A stretch of 64,000 bases of DNA from an uncultured Endomicrobiia bacterium (GTDB lineage: Bacteria; Elusimicrobiota; Endomicrobiia; DTEH01), in assembly GCA_937936785.1 (NCBI GenBank), contig CALDDQ010000010.1:1-64000 (forward strand), read 5' to 3'. Positions within the stretch are counted from its first letter, which is position 1, and every line of letters begins with the position of its first letter. The position numbers and the translations under genes are program-made. Positions 52,001 through 61,358 of this stretch are shown here, piece by piece. Under the pieces are notes generated by a model. The model was given only the letters and a program-made list of their open reading frames with translations. It did not search any database and was not told the DNA's origin.

Positions 52001-53065
52001 CTATACCAAACTAGCAACAAAATCGCCAACTTCAGTTGTCCCCATACCCATTTTCCCTGCTGACAAACTTTTTATTTTACCACTCTGCAATGCTTTTGTA
52101 ATTGCATCGTCAATTGCAAAAGCAATTTTTGCCTCACCTAAAGTGTCCATCATCATCCCTCCAGCAGAAATTGCAGCTAACGGATTTATAACATTTTTAC
52201 CTGTATATTTCGGTGCTGAACCACCCATGGGTTCAAACATTGATACACCATCAGGGTTAATATTTCCACCTGCAGCAATACCTAATCCACCTTGTATCAT
52301 TGCAGCTAAATCTGTTATAATATCTCCAAACAAGTTCTCCGTTACAATAACATCATAATATTCTGGTGTTTTTACCATCCACATCGTACATGCGTCAACA
52401 TGGTTATAGTCCTGTTTTATGTCAGGAAAATATTTGTCTCCAATTTCTTTATGTGAACGAACCCATAAATCACCACAGTGTGTTAAAACATTGCATTTGT
52501 GAACTAAAGTTAACATTTTCTTTTTGTTTCTTTTTTTTGTAAATTCATAAGCATACTTTACACATCTATCAACTATAGGTCGTGAATACTGCATAACCTG
52601 TATTGCTACTTCATTCTGTGTGCCAACTTGTGTTGCACCACCAATACCGGTATAAATTCCACCTGTATTTTCTCTAATTACAACAAAATCTATATCTTTT
52701 GGTCCTTTATCTTTTAATGGCGTTTCAACATTAGGGTAAAGTTTTACTGGCCGCAAGTTTATATATTGGTCCAATGCAAACCTTAATTTTAACAAAATAC
52801 CAACTTCTAAAATCCCAGGTTTTACATCTGGATGACCAATAGCACCTAAATATATTGCATCAAACTTTTTAAATTCTTCAATAGCAGAATCAGGTAATGT
52901 TACGCCTGTTTCTAAATATCTTTTTCCACCAAAATCGTATTCCTGAAAATCAAATTTTATATCAAACTTTACTCCTGCTGCTTTTAAAACTTTTACTCCT
53001 TCTCTTAAAACTTCTGGTCCTGTCCCATCTCCAGGTATTAATGCTATTTTGTATGTTTTTTTCAT
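52001..53065 (-). CDS. leuB: 3-isopropylmalate dehydrogenase family
   Basis: 354 residues of the beta-decarboxylating dehydrogenase family: IPGDGTGPEVLREG, FVVIRENTGGIYTG, and VTENLFGDIITDLAAMI with the catalytic Asp. Context with leuA, leuC and leuD identifies leucine synthesis; on sequence alone isocitrate or homoisocitrate dehydrogenase cannot be excluded, as the SRPIVDRCVKYAYEF region lacks the usual LeuB hydrophobic pocket signature I could recognise. It is 38 bases after leuD. Confidence 0.88.
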   Translation of the reverse strand: MKKTYKIALIPGDGTGPEVLREGVKVLKAAGVKFDIKFDFQEYDFGGKRYLETGVTLPDSAIEEFKKFDAIYLGAIGHPDVKPGILEVGILLKLRFALDQYINLRPVKLYPNVETPLKDKGPKDIDFVVIRENTGGIYTGIGGATQVGTQNEVAIQVMQYSRPIVDRCVKYAYEFTKKRNKKKMLTLVHKCNVLTHCGDLWVRSHKEIGDKYFPDIKQDYNHVDACTMWMVKTPEYYDVIVTENLFGDIITDLAAMIQGGLGIAAGGNINPDGVSMFEPMGGSAPKYTGKNVINPLAAISAGGMMMDTLGEAKIAFAIDDAITKALQSGKIKSLSAGKMGMGTTEVGDFVASLV

Positions 53066-53103
53066 ATTTTTTCCCTTGTTTTAATATAAATTTGTAAAAT
53101 AAA

Positions 53104-53610
53104 CTATAACAAATTTTCTCTAGCAAAGTTCACTAAACCGTTTACTGAAATTATTTTTCTTAGAAATTCTGGGAACGGTTGAATTTTGTGTATAGCATTT
53201 TTGGTTAAATTTTTTATAATTCCTTCAGCCAAGTTTATCTCTACTTCATCAGACATATTAAATAACTTGCTTGCATTTTTTAGTTCTACAACAGGTAATC
53301 CAATATTTATTGCATTCCTGAAAAATATTCTTGCAAATGATTCTGCAATTACACAACTTATCCCGCTAGCTTTTATCGCTACTGGCGCATGTTCACGAGA
53401 TGAACCACAACCAAAATTTTTCCCTGCAACAATAACATCTCCTTTTGAAACTTTTTTACAAAAATTTTCGTCTAAAGATTCTAAACAATGTTGACCTAAA
53501 TATTCTTCATCAGACCTGTTTAAATATTTTGCTGGAATTATTATGTCAGTATCCACATTGTCTGGACATTTAAAAACCTTTCCTTTCAAATTCACTAAAT
53601 TTAAATTCAT
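53104..53610 (-). CDS. leuD: 3-isopropylmalate dehydratase small subunit
   Basis: 168 residues, the short LeuD type found with the LeuC type below: DNVDTDIIIPAKYLNRSD is the substrate-binding loop, and GKNFGCGSSREHAPVA a conserved motif. It is the swivelling partner of LeuC. Confidence 0.94.
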   Translation of the reverse strand: MNLNLVNLKGKVFKCPDNVDTDIIIPAKYLNRSDEEYLGQHCLESLDENFCKKVSKGDVIVAGKNFGCGSSREHAPVAIKASGISCVIAESFARIFFRNAINIGLPVVELKNASKLFNMSDEVEINLAEGIIKNLTKNAIHKIQPFPEFLRKIISVNGLVNFARENLL

Positions 53611-53711
53611 TCTTTTCTCCTAAAAAATTTCTTAAATTAGTTTTTTACAAATCAAACAAAATCTATGATCATACTAATCAATTATCAAAATTATGTCTTA
53701 AATTAACTTTT

Positions 53712-54986
53712 TTAACTTTCTGAAATATACCCTCTAACAGCTGAATATGCAGCAACTACCGGATTACTTAAATAAACTTCACTTTTTATATGTCCCATTC
53801 TACCTACAAAATTCCTATTTGTAGTTGCTAACGATTTTTCTCCTTCGGCTAAAATTCCTAAATGTCCTCCTAAACAGGGACCACAAGTTGGTGGGTTAAT
53901 GATACATCCTGAATTTAAAAAAGTTTCTATCAACCCTTCTTTCAACGCTTGCATATAAATTCTTGGTGTTGCAGGAAATATTAAACAACGAACACTCCTG
54001 TTAACTTTTTTACCTTTTAACACTCTTGCTGCTAATCTCAAATCTTCCAACCATCCATTCGTGCATGAACCAATAACCACTTGATCAATATAAATTTTTT
54101 TCTCTAAATCTCTCACATTAACACTGTTTTCTGGCAAGTGTGGTAATGCCACCTGCGGATATATTTTTGAACAATCAATTTCTATCTCATCACAATATTT
54201 CGCACCTTTATCACTTTTTAACCAACTCTGAACTTTAAACCTTGAACCTTGAACTTGTTCTAAATATTCAAAGGTTGTTTCATCCGGTTCTATAATACCA
54301 TTCTTTGCACCACATTCTATTGCCATGTTTGTCATAGTAAATCTACTAAAAATACTTAACTTTTTTATTACTTCTCCTGTTAATTCTATTGTTTTATAAT
54401 TTGCGCCATCTACTCCTATTTTTTTAATTGTGGCTAAAATTAAATCTTTCCCAAAAACATTTTTGTTCAACTTTCCTTTGTAGATAATCTTAATAGTTTC
54501 AGGAACTTTTAACCAAACATTTCCCGTTGCCCAAACTACTGCTAAATCAGTTGATCCAACCCCAGTAGAAAACAAACCTAATGCTCCATAAGTGCACGTG
54601 TGCGAATCTGCACCGATTACGATATCGCCAGGTTTCACTAAACCATTTTCAGGTAATAACGCATGTTCAACACCAACACAACCACCATCATAAAAATGTT
54701 TTATTTTAAACTTTTTTGCAAACTCGCTTGTAAACTTGTTTTGTTGGGCAGAATTTATATCTTTGTTAGGTGTAAAATGGTCTAATACAATTGCAACTTT
54801 TGTCCTATCAAAAACTTTTGGTCTCTTATCTTCACCAAAAATTTTATAAAACTGTTTTATTGCTAACGGTGAGGTAACATCGTTACTTAAGGCAAAATCT
54901 ACCTTTGCTAACACAAACTCGCCTGCTTCTACAAAATTTTTTTTACAATGTCTTGCAATAATTTTTTGTGTAATTGTTTGGTTCAT
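53712..54986 (-). CDS. leuC: 3-isopropylmalate dehydratase large subunit
   Basis: 424 residues, the shorter homoaconitase-type LeuC. The three [4Fe-4S] ligands are in GADSHTCTYGALG, VVIGSCTNGWLEDL and TCGPCLGGHLG. Around residue 245 the chain carries a segment QVQGSRFKVQSW encoded by a four-unit heptamer repeat at 54229-54256, where related LeuC proteins have a shorter linker. It lies 101 bases from leuD. Confidence 0.93.
   Translation of the reverse strand: MNQTITQKIIARHCKKNFVEAGEFVLAKVDFALSNDVTSPLAIKQFYKIFGEDKRPKVFDRTKVAIVLDHFTPNKDINSAQQNKFTSEFAKKFKIKHFYDGGCVGVEHALLPENGLVKPGDIVIGADSHTCTYGALGLFSTGVGSTDLAVVWATGNVWLKVPETIKIIYKGKLNKNVFGKDLILATIKKIGVDGANYKTIELTGEVIKKLSIFSRFTMTNMAIECGAKNGIIEPDETTFEYLEQVQGSRFKVQSWLKSDKGAKYCDEIEIDCSKIYPQVALPHLPENSVNVRDLEKKIYIDQVVIGSCTNGWLEDLRLAARVLKGKKVNRSVRCLIFPATPRIYMQALKEGLIETFLNSGCIINPPTCGPCLGGHLGILAEGEKSLATTNRNFVGRMGHIKSEVYLSNPVVAAYSAVRGYISES
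54229..54256. repeat. Four tandem heptamers inside leuC
   Basis: The plus-strand units are TGAACTT, TAAACCT, TGAACCT and TGAACTT in perfect register, 28 bases in total. The repeat encodes the VQGSRFKVQ part of LeuC in frame. It is of the type otherwise seen as intergenic GTTCAAGG tracts. Confidence 0.75.
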
Positions 54987-55068
54987 AACTGATTATTTTA
55001 CAAATGTTAAAAAGTATGACAACTAAAAAATAAATATTTATTAGTTTGTTTTTATTTTGTCATATTTT

Positions 55069-56649
55069 TTACAAATGTATTTTTACTCCTTTGTACATTT
55101 TTTTGTTTAAAATAAAATTATTAAGTGCGCAAACATAAGCTTTTATACTGGCTTCAACTACATCAGTAGAAATCCCGCGTCCAGTAAATGTTGTTTTATT
55201 ATATTCTAACTTTACCACCACTTCACCTTGTGCATCTTTACCTGAAGAAATTGCTTTCAATGAATAATCTACAAGTTTTGGTGTAACACAAATGTTTAAC
55301 ATTTCACAAATAATTTTATCAATAGCTTTATACGCAGCATCAATAGGACCATCACCAAAATCTGCCTGACGAAAACATTTTGTCTTTTGACCATGCTTAA
55401 TCTCTAATTCTATTGTTGCAGTAGGTAAAATTCCACTACCTGAACTTATGTGAAAATATTTCAACTCTAACTTGCCTTCACTTTTTCCTACTTCTTCGTT
55501 TACTAAAGCAAAAATGTCTTCATCAAACACATACTTTTTTTTATCACACAACTGTTTAAACTTATAAAATATTTTGTTACTTATTTTTTTGTCTAATGAA
55601 TATCCCAACTGTTTTAACCTTTTATCTAATGCATGCCGACCAGAATGTTTCCCTAAAACAAGTTCATTTGATGGAACACCAACATCTTTAGCAGACATAA
55701 TTTCGTATGTTTGTCTTTTTTTCAATACTCCATCTTGGTGTATCCCAGATTCGTGCTTAAACGCATTTGCACCAACAATGGCTTTGTTTGGTTGAACCAC
55801 TATTCCTGTTAAGTTTGAAACTAACTTGCTTGTAGGATAAATTTCTTTTGTATTAATATCTGTATAAAATTTATCAAAATAATCTTTTCTGGTCTTTAAT
55901 ATCATAACAACTTCTTCCAAAGAAGCATTACCTGCACGTTCTCCAATACCATTAATCGTGCACTCAACCTGTCTTGCACCGTTTAATATTGCTGAAATAG
56001 AATTTGCTACTGCTAACCCCAAGTCGTTATGACAATGTGTTGATAAAATACATTTGTCAATGTTGGGCACACGGTTAACTAATTCTTTAAATAAACTACC
56101 ATATTCTTGTGGCAAAGTATAACCTACAGTTTCTGGAATATTAATTGTAGTTGCACCAGCTTTTATTGCTTCTTCTACGATTTTACACAAAAAATCTATT
56201 TCACTACGACCAGCATCCTCACACGAAAATTCTATGTTAGAAGTAAACCTTTTTGCATATTTTACTGCATTAACAGCTGTTGCAATAACATCTTCTTTTG
56301 ACATTTTTAATTTATACTTGATATGAATATTACTTGTAGCAATAAAAGTATGTATCCTTGCCAAATCACGTTTTTTTAACGGTTTTAATGATTCAATGCA
56401 AGCATCTATATCTTCTCTTCTTGCACGAGCCAAACCTGCAACTTGACAGTTGGTTATATTTTTTGCTATCATAAAAACTGCTTCTTTATCACCAGGACTT
56501 GCAATAGGAAACCCTGCTTCTATTATGTCTACTCCTAACCGTTCCAACTGAAACGCAATATCTAATTTTTGTTTTGAAGTTAAACTTGCACCAGGAGATT
56601 GTTCTCCATCCCTTAATGTGGTATCAAAAATAAATATTTTTTTGTTCAT
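55069..56649 (-). CDS. leuA: 2-isopropylmalate synthase
   Basis: 526 residues. Catalytic TIM barrel: FDTTLRDGEQSPGASL at the start with the arginine, HCHNDLGLAVANS metal-binding histidines and GERAGNASLEEVVM; residues about 390-526 form the LeuA leucine-binding dimerisation domain (regulatory), giving feedback inhibition. It is the first committed enzyme of the pathway. It lies 17 bases after pssA, not next to a leader peptide or T-box that I can see. Confidence 0.93.
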   Translation of the reverse strand: MNKKIFIFDTTLRDGEQSPGASLTSKQKLDIAFQLERLGVDIIEAGFPIASPGDKEAVFMIAKNITNCQVAGLARARREDIDACIESLKPLKKRDLARIHTFIATSNIHIKYKLKMSKEDVIATAVNAVKYAKRFTSNIEFSCEDAGRSEIDFLCKIVEEAIKAGATTINIPETVGYTLPQEYGSLFKELVNRVPNIDKCILSTHCHNDLGLAVANSISAILNGARQVECTINGIGERAGNASLEEVVMILKTRKDYFDKFYTDINTKEIYPTSKLVSNLTGIVVQPNKAIVGANAFKHESGIHQDGVLKKRQTYEIMSAKDVGVPSNELVLGKHSGRHALDKRLKQLGYSLDKKISNKIFYKFKQLCDKKKYVFDEDIFALVNEEVGKSEGKLELKYFHISSGSGILPTATIELEIKHGQKTKCFRQADFGDGPIDAAYKAIDKIICEMLNICVTPKLVDYSLKAISSGKDAQGEVVVKLEYNKTTFTGRGISTDVVEASIKAYVCALNNFILNKKMYKGVKIHL

Positions 56650-56666
56650 AAAATTTTTTCTCTTTA

Positions 56667-57434
56667 TTAACTTTGTTTTGTTACAGCTTTTATAAGTTTT
56701 ATTTTATACATTCTAACAAGGTAATCTACAAGACCAGAAATTACATAAATACCAAAAACTAAAAATATAGTACTTTCTGGATAAGCAAATATTAACAAAA
56801 CTGAACTAATAATTATTGTAAACATTTTCAATGTAACCTTTTTATTAAACCGTAACCGTGAAAAACTTAAATACCGTAGTTTTGTTATCATTAATAACGA
56901 TATTATAATAATAATTCCTGGCAAAAATTTTAATACAATTGGCACTACAACAAAAACAATGTTTTTACGGACATAATCTAACCCTAAAGCTGATAATAAC
57001 AAACTTATTGAAACGATTGCACCAGCAGCAGCAGTTGTAGGTAAACCTTCAAAAAACAAGTTTTTATTCAACTGTTCTTTTATCACAAAAACATTATATC
57101 TAACTAATCTTATACTTCCAAATAATACATAAATAAATGCAATTACAATTCCTGGCATATTGTAATTATTTAAAACCTGTTTATATAATAAAACCATAGG
57201 AGCAACACAAAATGATACCATATCAGCTAACGAATCAAACTCTGTCCCAAAAAAATCTTGTTTTTTAGCCAACCTTGCCACTGATCCATCTAATCCATCA
57301 AACAATATTGCAACAATTATAACCCAACCCGCTAACTCAAAGTTGTTCTTTATGGTCATTATTATAGAAAAAAATCCACAAAACATATTTCCGGCAGTAA
57401 ATATTGATGGTATTAAATATAAAAAATTTCCCAT
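56667..57434 (-). CDS. pssA: CDP-diacylglycerol-serine O-phosphatidyltransferase
   Basis: 255 residues, about seven helices. The CDP-alcohol phosphotransferase motif DG-X2-AR-X8-G-X3-D-X3-D appears as LDGSVARLAKKQDFFGTEFDSLAD (given here as two parts, DGLDGSVARL and FGTEFDSLAD). It makes phosphatidylserine at the inner membrane and is encoded nine bases from psd, whose product decarboxylates it to phosphatidylethanolamine. Confidence 0.93.
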   Translation of the reverse strand: MGNFLYLIPSIFTAGNMFCGFFSIIMTIKNNFELAGWVIIVAILFDGLDGSVARLAKKQDFFGTEFDSLADMVSFCVAPMVLLYKQVLNNYNMPGIVIAFIYVLFGSIRLVRYNVFVIKEQLNKNLFFEGLPTTAAAGAIVSISLLLSALGLDYVRKNIVFVVVPIVLKFLPGIIIIISLLMITKLRYLSFSRLRFNKKVTLKMFTIIISSVLLIFAYPESTIFLVFGIYVISGLVDYLVRMYKIKLIKAVTKQS

Positions 57435-57443
57435 AAATCATTT

Positions 57444-58091
57444 TTATTTCAACAAAGCAATCTTTGTAATTCCAGCAAAAACAGTTTGTTTTTTTTCTAC
57501 TAAAACCAATACTTTGTCTTTTGGTAAAGTTAAGTTAACCTGAGAACCTAAAAGTATGTATCCAATTTTTTGTCCTTGTTTTATTTCTTCTCCTATTTTA
57601 ACAAGAGACACTATTCTTCTTGCAACCAATCCCGCTATTTGTAAAACTTTTATTTCAAGTCCATTATTTGATTTTATTACAATCAGATTTTGTTCATTTA
57701 AATAATCTGTATTTTTATTTCCTGCAGGATAAAATTTTCCCTTTTTATAAAAAACTTCTTTAACAAAACCTGCCACAGGACTACGTTGAACATGAACATT
57801 AAACACGTTCATAAAAATTTTTATACAAAATTCGTTTCCAGAATCAGTAATTTCAATAATTTTTCCATCTGCAGGAGAGTATATCACATTTGTGTCTGCA
57901 ACTATCATTCTTACAGGATCACGAAAAAAATATATCACCACCAATAATAATATAAATAATACTAAACTAAAATATCTGAAAATTTCATAATGCAAACCAA
58001 ATAAAAAACTAATCAAAAATAATAATCCAAAAAATATAATTACAACAATCCCTTTTTTTAAAATAAAACCTTCTTCGGTTTCATTTCTCAC
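57444..58091 (-). CDS. psd: Phosphatidylserine decarboxylase, short type
   Basis: About 215 residues with two N-terminal membrane helices (GIVVIIFFGLLFLISFLFG, FSLVLFILLLVVIYFF), the loop VIYSPADGKIIEI and the self-cleavage site in LLGSQVNLTLPKDK, where the serine after Gly becomes the pyruvoyl cofactor. The start is uncertain: I favour a GTG at 58091 after AGGT rather than the TTG at 58106. Its product is phosphatidylethanolamine. Confidence 0.88.
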   Translation of the reverse strand: MRNETEEGFILKKGIVVIIFFGLLFLISFLFGLHYEIFRYFSLVLFILLLVVIYFFRDPVRMIVADTNVIYSPADGKIIEITDSGNEFCIKIFMNVFNVHVQRSPVAGFVKEVFYKKGKFYPAGNKNTDYLNEQNLIVIKSNNGLEIKVLQIAGLVARRIVSLVKIGEEIKQGQKIGYILLGSQVNLTLPKDKVLVLVEKKQTVFAGITKIALLK

Positions 58092-58146
58092 ACTTTTACC
58101 TATCAAATAATTACTTATTTACAACAAAATTTCTCTACTAAAAAAT

Positions 58147-59151
58147 CTATTTTTTTAACCATGGCATCATTGAACGTAACTTTGAACCAACTTTTTCAAT
58201 TGTATGATTATCTAAATCTTTCCTCTTTTGGTTAAACACAGGTCTTCCAACTTGGTTTTCTAATAACCATTCTTTTGCAAATTCGCCAGAAACAATTTCG
58301 TTTAAAACTTTCTTCATTTCTTTTTTTGTTTCATCATTAATAATTCTCGGACCAATTGCATACTCACCATATTCTGCCGTGTCAGAAATGGAATAATTCA
58401 TATAACCAATACCTTTTTCGTAAATTAAATCTATTATAAGTTTCATCTCGTGTAAACATTCAAAATAAGCAATCTCTGGCTGATACCCAGATTCAACCAA
58501 AGTTTCAAAACCTTTCTTTATAAGTTCTACTAACCCACCACACAGAACTACTTGCTCCCCAAACAAATCTGTCTCTGTTTCTTCTGAAAATGTTGTTTCA
58601 ATAACCCCAGCTCGTGTCCCACCAGCAGCTTTTGCATATGACAACGAATATTCTAATGCTTTTTTAGAATAATTTTGATGAACAGCCACTAACATAGGAA
58701 CACCTTTGCCTTCCTCATACATTCTCCTTACTAAATGTCCTGGACCTTTTGGTGCAACCATAACAACATCTATATCTTCCGGAGGAATAATTTGTGAGAA
58801 TCTTATATTAAACCCATGAGAAAAACCTAATATTGCACCTTTCTTAATATTATGTTTTATCTCTTTCTCCCAAACAATTTTTTGTGTCTGGTCTGGAACT
58901 AACATTTGTATCCAGTCAGATTTTTTAGTTGCTTCTGATGCGCAGAACAAATCTTTCCCCGGTTTAAATCCATGTTCAACTGCAAGATTATAATTTGGCG
59001 TTCCTTCCAACTCTGCAACTAAAACTTCTATCCCGGAATCTCTTAAATTTAGTGCATGAGCATGACCTTGTGAACCATAACCTACTATTGCAACCGTCTT
59101 ACCTTTTAACAAATTTATATCTGCATCTTGGTCATAATACATTTTTACCAT
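58147..59151 (-). CDS. ilvC: Ketol-acid reductoisomerase, class I
   Basis: 334 residues. NADPH loop [17 protein letters not shown]; metal and catalytic residues in [12 protein letters not shown] and [11 protein letters not shown], and [18 protein letters not shown]. It isomerises and reduces acetolactate for valine, leucine and isoleucine. Placed between ssb and psd, separated from the leu genes by the phospholipid pair. Confidence 0.95.
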   Translation of the reverse strand: MVKMYYDQDADINLLKGKTVAIVGYGSQGHAHALNLRDSGIEVLVAELEGTPNYNLAVEHGFKPGKDLFCASEATKKSDWIQMLVPDQTQKIVWEKEIKHNIKKGAILGFSHGFNIRFSQIIPPEDIDVVMVAPKGPGHLVRRMYEEGKGVPMLVAVHQNYSKKALEYSLSYAKAAGGTRAGVIETTFSEETETDLFGEQVVLCGGLVELIKKGFETLVESGYQPEIAYFECLHEMKLIIDLIYEKGIGYMNYSISDTAEYGEYAIGPRIINDETKKEMKKVLNEIVSGEFAKEWLLENQVGRPVFNQKRKDLDNHTIEKVGSKLRSMMPWLKK

Positions 59152-59155
59152 AGAT

Positions 59156-59521
59156 TTATTCCTCCTTTGGAATATTTTCTTTTACCGAAGAATCTTTGTA
59201 TTTAATTATTAACTCAACTTTATTTGCTACAACTTCAATTGTTTTGTGTTTTCTACCTTCTGAATCTTCCCATTGCCTGTTAACAAGTTTTCCTTCAACT
59301 TTTACAGCAGAACCTTTTTGTAATGCAGTGGAACATTCTAAACCTAATTCTGACCACACAACTATTGGTAAAAAAAGTGTTTCCTTCTCTCCTCTGTTAT
59401 ACATATTTACTGCTAAATTAAACCTGCATATTGGCACAGATTTTTGTGTATATCTTAAAACAGGATTTTCTGTAAGCCTACCGGAGAGAATTACCTTGTT
59501 TTCATCACTAATGTCTTTCAT
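59156..59521 (-). CDS. ssb: Single-stranded DNA-binding protein
   Basis: 121 residues, an OB fold: [19 protein letters not shown] start, [11 protein letters not shown] and [16 protein letters not shown] central parts, [16 protein letters not shown]. The C-terminus ENIPKEE lacks the DDDIPF tip used for partner binding in typical SSB. The ATG abuts the rpsF stop. The gene rpsR that usually follows is absent. Confidence 0.92.
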   Translation of the reverse strand: MKDISDENKVILSGRLTENPVLRYTQKSVPICRFNLAVNMYNRGEKETLFLPIVVWSELGLECSTALQKGSAVKVEGKLVNRQWEDSEGRKHKTIEVVANKVELIIKYKDSSVKENIPKEE

Positions 59522-59905
59522 TTATACAGCAGTTGGTTCTGTTTTGTTAACATCAGAAGACCCTTCATTTTCATCATCTTTGATAGAAACTTTCTTCTTA
59601 CGTTTTGATTGTTGTTTTTCAACTTTTATAACACTGTTTCTTATAATATCATCATTTGCAGTAACATATTTTCTAAAATCTGTTACAAAATCAGATTCTA
59701 CATTTGTCTTAATGAAATGGTAAATACCGGTATTGAATTTGTTTATTCTGTAAGCCAATTTTTTATTATCCCAATGGTCTTCTTCCAAAATTTCTCCATT
59801 GTAGTTTGAAATCATATTTTTAATTTTTTTTAAATGTGACTGAACTTTTTCTTCTAAAATGTTTGGTGCAAAAATTGTTATAACTTCATAAATATTTTTT
59901 TTCAC
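59522..59905 (-). CDS. rpsF: 30S ribosomal protein S6
   Basis: 127 residues. Start KKNIYEVITIFAPNIL, central DHWDNKKLAYRINKFNTGIYHFI and R-rich tail KKKVSIKDDEN. It heads the minus-strand run and follows the strong promoter at 59947-59975. The tail beyond residue 98 is charged and probably disordered. Confidence 0.95.
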   Translation of the reverse strand: MKKNIYEVITIFAPNILEEKVQSHLKKIKNMISNYNGEILEEDHWDNKKLAYRINKFNTGIYHFIKTNVESDFVTDFRKYVTANDDIIRNSVIKVEKQQSKRKKKVSIKDDENEGSSDVNKTEPTAV

Positions 59906-59946
59906 TATCTCCTCCTAAAAGTATCTTGTACTACTTTCTGTTATTT

Positions 59947-59975
59947 GTTATATACAATTTAAACCTAATTGTCAA
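59947..59975 (-). promoter_or_regulatory. Promoter of the rpsF-led run
   Basis: Minus strand TTGACA (59975-59970), exactly 17 bases, TATAAC (59952-59947). It is the only consensus-like promoter I find upstream of the whole minus-strand series that ends in mfd, though internal promoters are not excluded. Confidence 0.75.
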
Positions 59976-60059
59976 GAATCTTAAGCATATATCTAAACTT
60001 GAATTTGCATATGAAAAAATGTATATAAACACTAAAATTTTATCCATTTAAGTAAATAT

Positions 60060-61328
60060 ATGATTGATATAACTTTGTTTAGAGAAAAAAAAGATTGGTT
60101 GATAAAAACTTTATCTAATAGAAACATTTCACAAAAAGTTATTGAAGAAATTATTGATTTTGACACTAAAAAACGTCAAATACAAACAGAAATTGATTCT
60201 TTGCGTAATCAAAGAAAGATTTTGTCATTACAAATTGGTCAACTTAAAAAACAAAATCTAGATTCAAAAGAAATAAGTTCTGAACTTGAAAATAACAAGA
60301 TTTATTTATCTGAAAAGGAAACTTTATTGTCTTCAATTGAAACTAAACTTTTAGATTTATTGTTAACCATACCTAACATACCAGATGTCTCTACTCATAT
60401 AGGAAGTTCTGAAAAAGATAATATTGTAGTAGAACAAATAGGCAAAATTCCAGAATATAAATTCTCACCAAAACCACACTGGGAATTTGGCGAAAAACTT
60501 GGTATATTAGATTTTTCCTTAGCATCAAAAATTTCCGGTTCACGATTTGTTGCTTTAAAAAAATTTGGTTGTAGATTAGAACATGCATTGATACAATTTA
60601 TGTTATCTGAACATATCAAAAATGGTTATGAAGAAATCTGGTTGCCATATCTGGTCAATAAAGAAACTATCACCGCTACAGGACAATTACCAAAGTTTGC
60701 AGAAGAAATTTACAAAATTGATTCTGAAGATTACTATTTAATACCAACAGCAGAAGTTTCTGTTACAAATATTTTCCGAGACGAAACTTTGTCCGAAGAA
60801 GATTTGCCTAAAAAATTTGTTTCTTATTCAGCATGTTTTAGAAAAGAATCCGGTTCTTATGGTAAAGACACCAAAGGTCTTATTCGTAATCATCAATTTA
60901 ATAAAATTGAACTTGTAAAATTTGTTTTGCCAGAGAAATCTAATCTTGAATTAGATACGTTAACTAAAGATGCATCAAACATTTTAAAAAAGCTAGGATT
61001 AACTCATAGAGTTGTATCTTTATGTACAGCAGATTTAGGTTTTTCTTCTGCAAAAACATATGATTTAGAAGTTTGGATGCCTGGAGAAAATAGATGGAGA
61101 GAAATTTCTTCCTGTTCAAACTGTACCGATTTTCAAGCAAGACGGCTTAATACAAAAATTAAGTATAAATCTGGACAAAAAAAGTTTGTCCACACATTAA
61201 ACGGTTCTGGGGTTGCAATAGGACGTACAGTTGCATGTATACTTGAAACTTATCAACAAGAAGATGGGTCTTTAAGAATTCCTGAAGTATTAAAACCTTT
61301 TTTAGGAATACAAAAATATCCAGAATAA
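60060..61328 (+). CDS. serS: Seryl-tRNA synthetase
   Basis: 422 residues, class II. N-terminal coiled-coil arm (about 25-110) that binds the long variable arm of tRNA-Ser, motif 2 in FRKESGSYGKDTKGLIRNHQF and motif 3 in NGSGVAIGRTVACILETYQQ, each shown partly: RKESGSYGKDTKG and SGVAIGRTVAC. It is a single plus-strand gene, convergent with dnaX. Confidence 0.95.
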   Translation: MIDITLFREKKDWLIKTLSNRNISQKVIEEIIDFDTKKRQIQTEIDSLRNQRKILSLQIGQLKKQNLDSKEISSELENNKIYLSEKETLLSSIETKLLDLLLTIPNIPDVSTHIGSSEKDNIVVEQIGKIPEYKFSPKPHWEFGEKLGILDFSLASKISGSRFVALKKFGCRLEHALIQFMLSEHIKNGYEEIWLPYLVNKETITATGQLPKFAEEIYKIDSEDYYLIPTAEVSVTNIFRDETLSEEDLPKKFVSYSACFRKESGSYGKDTKGLIRNHQFNKIELVKFVLPEKSNLELDTLTKDASNILKKLGLTHRVVSLCTADLGFSSAKTYDLEVWMPGENRWREISSCSNCTDFQARRLNTKIKYKSGQKKFVHTLNGSGVAIGRTVACILETYQQEDGSLRIPEVLKPFLGIQKYPE

Positions 61329-61358
61329 TATAAACTACTAATTTTGATTATATTAAGT

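Noticed and set aside
54987..55068. Leucine leader peptide or T-box between leuA and leuC, or before leuA
   Set aside because: The gaps are 17 to 82 bases, with no run of leucine codons or hairpin pattern.
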